Source: JABDJZ01 sp047619685
Lineage (GTDB): Bacteria; Bacteroidota; Rhodothermia; Rhodothermales; UBA10348
DNA: 12,260 bases
NCBI GenBank assembly: GCA_047619685.1
Contig: JBLHLC010000073.1
Span: 1-12,260 of the forward strand
Direction: 5' to 3'
Within the stretch, counting starts at the first letter, position 1; the number at the start of each line of letters is the position of its first letter. The translations under genes were made by a program, and so were the position numbers. The notes under the pieces are model-generated. The model did no database searches. It was given only the letters and a program-made list of their open reading frames with translations, and was not told where the DNA came from. Below, in pieces: positions 6,649 through 12,260 of this stretch.

Positions 6649-9279
6649 CTACTTCTTCTTGGGGGAAGCCTTTCGGGGCGTGGACTTTTTGGCTGCAGCC
6701 TTCGTCTTGGCTTTGGGCTTCGCCTTCGCTTTGGCCTTGGGTTTCGTCTTGGCGCGGGCGTTCAGCAGTTCGACGGCCTGCTCGACAGTGATATCGTCCG
6801 GCGAAGAGTCCTTGGGAATCGAAGCATTGGTCTTGCCATGCTTGACGTAAGGCCCGTATCGGCCTTCGAACAGTTCGATCGGGTTGCCGTCTTCGGGATG
6901 CTCTCCCACAACCCGGAGGGCCTTGTTCTTGGCCGCTTTTTTTGCCAGCAGCTCAAGCGCACGAGGTAACGCTACCGTCAGGACATCGTCGGTCGCGGTC
7001 AGCGAGGCGAAGGTCGACTCGTGCTTCACATACGGTCCAAATCGACCGATGTTGGCAACAATTACTTTGCCCGTTTCCGGATGGTCGCCCACGGGACGAG
7101 GGAGGGCGAGAAGATCGACTGCCTCGTCAAAGGCAAGCACGGCAGGGTCTGAACCCTTCGGCACCGAAACACGCTTGGGTTTCCCTTCCTGGTCCTTCTC
7201 ACCCAACTGAACGTAGTAGCCGTAAGGGCCCCGGCAGACGTAGATCGGCATATCGTGCTCCGGGTGAATACCCAGCAACCGATCGCCCTCATTCGCCACC
7301 TTCAGGAGTTCTGTGAGCTTCTCCGGAGTTACGTCACCTGGAGACCAGTCATCCGGCAGCGACGCCTTCTTGATCTCGCCATCGACATCGACTTCGATAT
7401 AGGGACCGTAACGGCCAACTCGAATGGAGTAGGGCAGCCATGCGTCGAACTTGAGCTCTGAGACCGCACGGGCATCGATCGAATCCAACCCCCTAGTCAC
7501 GCTTGTCTGAAGACCGGCCTCGCCATCAAAGAACTCGTGGAGGTATGGGGTGGCCTGGGTGTCGCCTGCGGCGATGTCATCCAGCGTCTGTTCCATCTGG
7601 GCGGTGAATCCCAGATCGACAAACTGTCCAAAATTGGCCTCCAGAAGGTTGTTCGTCGCAAAGGCGATGAACGTGGGTACCAACTGGCTACCCTGGCGAC
7701 GCACGTATCCGCGATTTGCGATCGTGTCAATGATCGAGGCGTACGTACTCGGCCTGCCAATGCCTTCGCTCTCGAGAAAGCGGATCAGCGATGCATCGGT
7801 CAACCGGGCCGGCGGCTTCGTTTCCGATCCCCGGGGATCCAAACCGTGACAGCCCGGCGAGTCTCCCTTTGCGATGGCAGGAAGGGGGGATTCCCGGTCT
7901 TCAAGCTGAGCTTCAGGGTCGTCAGAGCCTTCTACATAGGCCCGCATGAAGCCTGCAAAGTCGATCGTACGGCCCGAGGTGCGGAACAAACACGCGTCAT
8001 CTCCCTCTCCCGCGCTGATGCGAGCGGTGACCGTACGTAGCTTGGCGTCGGCCATTTGGGAGGCGACGGTTCTTTTCCAGATCAGATCGTAGAGATTCCC
8101 CTCGATGCCATCCAATTGGAGCTGCTCGCGGGTCTTCATCTCGGTGCCCGACGGCCGAATGGCCTCGTGCGCCTCCTGGGCATTCCTGACCTTGCTCGCG
8201 TACTTCCTGGTCCCGTCGTACAAATAGTCAGCGCCGTACAACCTTTCGATTGCTCCGCGGCTGGCCGTTACCGCTTCAGCGGACAGATTGGTTGAATCGG
8301 TTCGCATGTAGGTGATGAAGCCCTGCTCATACAGGCGCTGCGCTACACGCATGGTTTCTCTGGCGGAGAGTCTCAGCTTGCGGCTGGCCTCCTGCTGGAG
8401 CGTGGACGTGATGAACGGAGCCGCAGGTGATCGGGACGAGAGCTTGGTCTCGACCGAATCCACATTCCACTTGGCCGCTGGCAGGCTCGCGGCAAGGGCG
8501 CGGGCCCTGGTCTCGTCCAATTGCAGGACGTTCACGCCATCCTTGAGATCAGGCTTCAGAAGACCCGTTTCGTCATCGAAATCACGGCCCGCCGCAATGC
8601 GAATCCCACCAACATGGGTGAGCGCGGCCTCGAAAGCGCCCGCAGCAACACTCAGTTTCGCGTCGATATTCCAATACGACGCGGGGACGAAGACAATACG
8701 CTCCTTCTCCCTGTTCACAATGATGCGCACGGCCACGCTCTGGACCCTGCCGGCGGAGAGCTTCGGCGCGACCTTCTTCCACAGAAGCGGCGACAGCGTA
8801 TATCCTACGAGCCGGTCCAGGATACGCCTGGTCTCCTGAGCCTCGACAAGGCTCGTGTCCATTTCGCGGGTGTTCTCAAGCGCCTCAAGAATGGCCTTCT
8901 CGGTGATCTCGTGAAACACCATGCGCTTCACCGGCACCTTCGGATTCAACACCTCGAGCAAATGCCAGCCAATGGACTCGCCTTCGCGGTCCTCGTCAGT
9001 CGCGATGAAGAGTTGGTCGGCTTCCTTCAGTGCCGCCTTGAGTTCGCGGACCACCTTGGACTTGTCCGGAGGGACCACATACAGAGGCGCAAAGTCCTCT
9101 GCCACATTCACACCCAGACGGGACCACGCCTCACCTTTGTACTTTGCGGGGATCTGACTCGCTGACGCCGGGAGGTCCCTAACGTGCCCCATGCTCGCTT
9201 CCACACGGTAGTCGCTCGAGAGAAACTTGCGGATTGTGCGTGCTTTGGTGGGGGATTCGACAACAACGAGATAGGGCAT
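6649..9279 (-). CDS. topA: DNA topoisomerase I (type IA) with Lys-rich C-terminal tail
   Basis: TopA relaxes negative supercoils by single-strand passage. From ATG 9279 the protein is 876 residues. The TOPRIM domain starts at once with VVVESPTKA (Glu8) and has DEDREGE (95-101) for metal binding. SAGRVQSVAV and the catalytic segment GFITYMRTDST, with nucleophile Tyr324, follow, then EAHEAIRPSG and GIGRPSTYA. The C-terminal part has four GxYGPY-type repeats near residues 625, 685, 748 and 810 in place of the Cys4 zinc ribbons of E. coli TopA; I find no Cys clusters. Residues 844-876 form a Lys/Ala/Pro tail with 15 Lys in 33 positions. The frame is open upstream to an ATG at 9381 and a GTG at 9399, but that extension is Arg/Ala-rich and lies before the invariant N-terminal strand, so 9279 is preferred. 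The gene converges on rsgA and diverges from ppdK. Confidence 0.96.
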   Translation of the reverse strand: MPYLVVVESPTKARTIRKFLSSDYRVEASMGHVRDLPASASQIPAKYKGEAWSRLGVNVAEDFAPLYVVPPDKSKVVRELKAALKEADQLFIATDEDREGESIGWHLLEVLNPKVPVKRMVFHEITEKAILEALENTREMDTSLVEAQETRRILDRLVGYTLSPLLWKKVAPKLSAGRVQSVAVRIIVNREKERIVFVPASYWNIDAKLSVAAGAFEAALTHVGGIRIAAGRDFDDETGLLKPDLKDGVNVLQLDETRARALAASLPAAKWNVDSVETKLSSRSPAAPFITSTLQQEASRKLRLSARETMRVAQRLYEQGFITYMRTDSTNLSAEAVTASRGAIERLYGADYLYDGTRKYASKVRNAQEAHEAIRPSGTEMKTREQLQLDGIEGNLYDLIWKRTVASQMADAKLRTVTARISAGEGDDACLFRTSGRTIDFAGFMRAYVEGSDDPEAQLEDRESPLPAIAKGDSPGCHGLDPRGSETKPPARLTDASLIRFLESEGIGRPSTYASIIDTIANRGYVRRQGSQLVPTFIAFATNNLLEANFGQFVDLGFTAQMEQTLDDIAAGDTQATPYLHEFFDGEAGLQTSVTRGLDSIDARAVSELKFDAWLPYSIRVGRYGPYIEVDVDGEIKKASLPDDWSPGDVTPEKLTELLKVANEGDRLLGIHPEHDMPIYVCRGPYGYYVQLGEKDQEGKPKRVSVPKGSDPAVLAFDEAVDLLALPRPVGDHPETGKVIVANIGRFGPYVKHESTFASLTATDDVLTVALPRALELLAKKAAKNKALRVVGEHPEDGNPIELFEGRYGPYVKHGKTNASIPKDSSPDDITVEQAVELLNARAKTKPKAKAKAKPKAKTKAAAKKSTPRKASPKKK

Positions 9280-9525
9280 ACGGACGAATTCTTGAAGGCG
9301 GTTTCTCTGGGCGGCCCTCTCACGCGCCCTTGCCGGGGACGTTCCGGCCCCCGTCGAATGGTCGGCCCTTCGCGCCTTCATCACCCTTGAAGGCCCCACA
9401 AAGGAACGACCCGTCCCCCCGAAAGCGCTTCCGGTTGCTTAATGGTTTCTTGGTGGTAGACTCTTAGAGCCTCTGCAAGGCCACCTTATCTTATCAGGCA
9501 GCCCGAAAAACTATACAGACTGAAA
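9280..9525. promoter_or_regulatory. Divergent intergenic region between topA and ppdK
   Basis: These 246 bases separate two divergent genes and by inference carry both promoters. On the plus strand TTGCTT (9435-9440), 16 bases, then TAGACT (9457-9462) is a weak sigma-70-like match. TATACA (9513-9518), about 8 bases before the ppdK ATG, is too close for a normal leader. CTCT-T-AGAG (9461-9469) is a small inverted repeat. None of these is convincing alone, and I see no clear Shine-Dalgarno before either gene. The left half could be part of topA if one of the longer starts were used. Confidence 0.35.
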
Positions 9526-12201
9526 ATGGAAACGGCCGAAGCAGATATCGCACTCGACGCTCAGATGGTCTACCTCTTCGGAGGAGGCAAGAGCGAAGGC
9601 GACAGGTCCATGAAGGCACTCCTTGGTGGCAAGGGAGCCAACCTCTCCGAGATGAGCGCGATCGGCCTTCCGGTCCCTCCGGGATTCACCATCAGCACCG
9701 AATGCTGCCGCTTTTACGGCGAGCAGGGCAACAAGTGGCCCACCGGGCTTGAGGGAGATATCCGCGCGGGGATCGCGCACGTTTCCGAGGCGATGGGGCT
9801 GGGCTTCGGTGACCGCAACAACCCTCTTCTGGTTTCGGTCCGAAGCGGCGCAGCCGAGTCGATGCCGGGCATGATGGACACCGTGCTGAACCTGGGTCTG
9901 AACGACGACGTGGTCGAAGGCCTTGCCGAAAAGACAGGCAATCCGCGTTTTGCGTTTGACGCCTATCGTCGGTTCATCGACATGTTTGGCGATGTGGTGA
10001 TGGGCGTTCCCCATCATGACTTCGAGCATGCCATGCAGGCGCTCAAGGAAGAGAAGGGCGTCGTGGAAGACGTCGACCTTACGGCCGCGGACCTGCGCGA
10101 ACTGGTCGATCGCTACAAGGCGATCTACAGGAAGCATACCGGCTTCATGTTCCCATCTGACCCGTTTGAGCAGCTGTCGCTTTCGATAAATGCTGTGTTC
10201 GGATCATGGGATAGCGACCGTGCACTGAAGTACCGGTCGATCAACAAGATCACCGGCCTCATTGGCACCGCGGTCAACGTCCAGGCCATGGTGTATGGGA
10301 ATATGGGTTCCGGCTCCGGAACGGGCGTGTTGTTCACGCGCAACCCCTCTACCGGAGAGAACAAGCTCTACGGCGAGTTTCTGGTCAACGCGCAGGGCGA
10401 AGACGTGGTAGCTGGCATTCGTACGCCCGAGGATATCTCGAAAATGGCGGAGAAATTTCCCGCCGCGTACAAAGAACTGGTGGCTGCCACGCAGCAGTTG
10501 GAGCAGTACTACAAGAATATGCAGGACATCGAGTTCACGGTGCAGGAGGGGAGACTCTTCATGCTCCAGACTCGAAATGGCAAGCGGACCGGTGTAGCGG
10601 CGGTCAAGGTTGCGGTGGACCTGGTGAAGGAAGGCCTCGTTAAGAAGGTGGATGCGGTCAAGAGCCTTGTCGATCCCCTGCACATCGACATGCTGCTCCA
10701 CCCTCGGTTTGAAGACGTGGGGGCTTACGCCAAGTTCGTGATCGCAAAGGGCCTTCCGGCATCGCCAGGAGCTGCCGTCGGGCAGGTTGTTTTCAGCGCG
10801 GAGCATGCGGAATCACAGAAAGCCGCCGGCAAGCGCAGCATCCTGGTTCGCATCGAGACCAGCCCGGAAGACGTGGGCGGTATGCACGCGGCAGAGGGTA
10901 TCCTCACCTCACGAGGCGGAATGACCAGCCACGCGGCTGTTGTGGCCCGAGGCTGGGGCAAACCATGCGTAGCGGGTTGCGGCGAGATCGTGATCAACTA
11001 CGGCACGAAGACCTTCACCAATGGCAACGTTACCGTCAAAGAAGGTGATTGGGTGTCGATCAATGGTTCCACCGGGGAAGTGGTTCTTGGTGAGCAGCCT
11101 CTGGTCAAGCCTGAGATGTCCGGCGAGTTTGCCGAGTTCATGACCTGGGTCGACGAGTTCCGGTTCATGAAGGTCCGCACCAACGCGGACACGCCGGCCG
11201 ACGCCAAGGCGGCGCTGGACTTCGGCGCGCAGGGTATCGGTCTGTGCCGCACGGAGCACATGTTCTTCGAGGGTGATCGGATCGATCACGTCCGTGAGAT
11301 GATCGTCGCGAAGGACCTTGCGTCCCGTCGCGTGGCTCTCGCAAAGCTGCTCCCCGTCCAGAAGTCGGACTTCCTGGGAATCTTTGAGGTCATGGCGGGC
11401 CTGCCCGTTACCATTCGCCTTTTGGATCCGCCGCTCCATGAGTTCCTTCCGCACACGGAGAAGGAGGAATACGAGATGGCAGCCAAGATGGGGATCTCGC
11501 ATGACGCTGTCCGCGCCATGATCGACGCCCTGCACGAGTTCAATCCCATGTTGGGCCACCGCGGCTGTCGTCTGGGTATTACCTACCCGGAAATAACCGA
11601 AATGCAGACGCGCGCCATCATCGAGGCGGCTGTCGAACTGAAGCAGAAGGGCGTCTCGGTACTTCCCGAGATCATGGTGCCCCTCATCGGTACGGTCGAG
11701 GAGTTTCGGCACCAGAAAGCCATCATCAGTGCTACGGCCCAGAAGGTCTTCGACGAGAAGGGCGAGACGGTGGACTTCATGATCGGCACAATGATCGAAA
11801 TTCCAAGAGCGGCCCTTACGGCGGACAAGATTGCGGCCGAGGCCGAGTTCTTCTCCTTTGGAACGAACGATCTCACGCAGATGACCTTCGGGTACTCGCG
11901 TGACGATGCGGGCACGTTCCTTCCGCATTATGTGGAGAACAAGATTCTCGTGGACGATCCGTTCCAGTCGATTGACATCGAGGGTGTCGGCCAGTTGGTT
12001 CGCATCGGAACTGAACGAGGCCGGTCGGTGCGTCCCATGCTCAAGGTGGGCATCTGTGGCGAGCATGGCGGCGACCCCGCTTCGGTCCACTTCTGCTATG
12101 AAGTCGGTCTGGACTACGTCTCCTGTTCTCCTTTCCGCGTGCCGATTGCCCGTCTTGCGGCGGCGCAGGCTTATCTGGCCGCGCAGGACAAGCGCGCGTA
12201 A
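9526..12201 (+). CDS. ppdK: Pyruvate, phosphate dikinase
   Basis: PPDK interconverts pyruvate + ATP + phosphate and phosphoenolpyruvate + AMP + pyrophosphate, serving glycolysis or gluconeogenesis depending on conditions. The 891-residue protein is full length. The N-terminal ATP-grasp domain shows YLFGGGKSEGD near 16-26, GGKGANLSEM and SVRSGAAESMPGMMDTVLNLG (Arg106). The central phosphohistidine domain has GGMTSHAAVVARGWGKP with His469 as the carrier and Thr467 at the site used by regulatory PPDK kinase/phosphatase proteins elsewhere. The C-terminal PEP/pyruvate barrel has GLCRTEHMFF (Arg575), GHRGCRLGITYPEI, FGTNDLTQMTFGYSRDD and CGEHGGDP with Cys844 as the proton donor. PPDK is favoured over PEP synthase by GGGK at the start and overall length. 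An ATG at 9565 would drop 13 residues and is an alternative start. The gene stands alone, ahead of a strong terminator. Confidence 0.97.
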   Translation: METAEADIALDAQMVYLFGGGKSEGDRSMKALLGGKGANLSEMSAIGLPVPPGFTISTECCRFYGEQGNKWPTGLEGDIRAGIAHVSEAMGLGFGDRNNPLLVSVRSGAAESMPGMMDTVLNLGLNDDVVEGLAEKTGNPRFAFDAYRRFIDMFGDVVMGVPHHDFEHAMQALKEEKGVVEDVDLTAADLRELVDRYKAIYRKHTGFMFPSDPFEQLSLSINAVFGSWDSDRALKYRSINKITGLIGTAVNVQAMVYGNMGSGSGTGVLFTRNPSTGENKLYGEFLVNAQGEDVVAGIRTPEDISKMAEKFPAAYKELVAATQQLEQYYKNMQDIEFTVQEGRLFMLQTRNGKRTGVAAVKVAVDLVKEGLVKKVDAVKSLVDPLHIDMLLHPRFEDVGAYAKFVIAKGLPASPGAAVGQVVFSAEHAESQKAAGKRSILVRIETSPEDVGGMHAAEGILTSRGGMTSHAAVVARGWGKPCVAGCGEIVINYGTKTFTNGNVTVKEGDWVSINGSTGEVVLGEQPLVKPEMSGEFAEFMTWVDEFRFMKVRTNADTPADAKAALDFGAQGIGLCRTEHMFFEGDRIDHVREMIVAKDLASRRVALAKLLPVQKSDFLGIFEVMAGLPVTIRLLDPPLHEFLPHTEKEEYEMAAKMGISHDAVRAMIDALHEFNPMLGHRGCRLGITYPEITEMQTRAIIEAAVELKQKGVSVLPEIMVPLIGTVEEFRHQKAIISATAQKVFDEKGETVDFMIGTMIEIPRAALTADKIAAEAEFFSFGTNDLTQMTFGYSRDDAGTFLPHYVENKILVDDPFQSIDIEGVGQLVRIGTERGRSVRPMLKVGICGEHGGDPASVHFCYEVGLDYVSCSPFRVPIARLAAAQAYLAAQDKRA

Positions 12202-12224
12202 GCTCGGAGAGTTTTTGCCTGTGA

Positions 12225-12258
12225 CGGGGCAGTCGCCATCTGGCGGCTGCCCCGTTTT
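12225..12258 (+). terminator. Intrinsic terminator of ppdK
   Basis: CGGGGCAG (12225-12232) pairs with CTGCCCCG (12247-12254). The inner CGCC/GGCG pair closes an ATCT loop, with one T-G wobble between the two parts. This gives a 13-pair GC-rich hairpin followed directly by TTTT (12255-12258). It lies 23 bases after the ppdK stop. Confidence 0.9.
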
Positions 12259-12260
12259 AG

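Noticed and set aside
7826..7839. Perfect 14-base palindrome GATCCCCGGGGATC inside topA
   Set aside because: It lies within a coding stretch where protein length matches relatives, and a single such palindrome is expected by chance in GC-rich DNA. No second copy was seen.
9280..9399. 40-residue N-terminal extension of TopA
   Set aside because: The extension precedes the invariant N-terminal strand of the TOPRIM fold, is Arg/Ala-rich without structure, and occupies the space needed for the topA promoter.
10909..12090. 393-codon open frame on the minus strand opposite ppdK
   Set aside because: It is antisense to the highly conserved C-terminal half of PPDK. Its translation is rich in His, Arg and Asp, has no recognisable motif, and is what high-GC codon bias on the plus strand produces.

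Overview
The window is a gene-dense stretch (roughly 60% G+C by eye) of an ordinary bacterial chromosome. It holds nine protein-coding genes that I can support, one of them cut by the left edge. I see no tRNA, rRNA, CRISPR array, transposase, phage gene or integrase. The gene set is a four-segment (4TM) FtsK, a ComB-type phosphatase, a TyrA with C-terminal ACT domain, a zinc-ribbon-free TopA with GxYGPY repeats and a Lys-rich tail, and a PPDK. Together with weak or absent Shine-Dalgarno sites before most genes, this suggests the Bacteroidota/Rhodothermota side of the FCB group. That placement is an inference from gene style and not a phylogenetic result.

Left third, minus strand (1-3756): a co-directional run reads tyrA, gcvT, comB, ftsK in order of transcription. 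The gaps are 25, 4 and 9 bases, so it is probably one operon. The products serve tyrosine synthesis, one-carbon/glycine metabolism, sulfolactate-type phosphatase chemistry and chromosome segregation. They are not one pathway, so this looks like a housekeeping operon. A short divergent region (3757-3911) separates it from the plus-strand genes.

Middle (3912-6651), plus strand: a complete glutaryl-CoA dehydrogenase gene stands in front of a small single-span membrane/coiled-coil protein gene. The latter is tightly coupled to the ribosome-assembly GTPase gene rsgA: its stop codon overlaps the ribosome binding site of the rsgA TTG start. rsgA converges on topA. The short space between their 3' ends holds a 21-base direct repeat and a perfect inverted repeat.

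Right part (6649-12260): topA on the minus strand and ppdK on the plus strand are divergent across about 246 bases. ppdK is complete and is followed by a textbook intrinsic terminator at the right edge of the window.

I looked for an unusual system and did not find one. The items worth a second look are modest: the repeat structure between rsgA and topA, the membrane/coiled-coil protein coupled to rsgA, the histone-like tail of TopA, and the genomic setting of comB.
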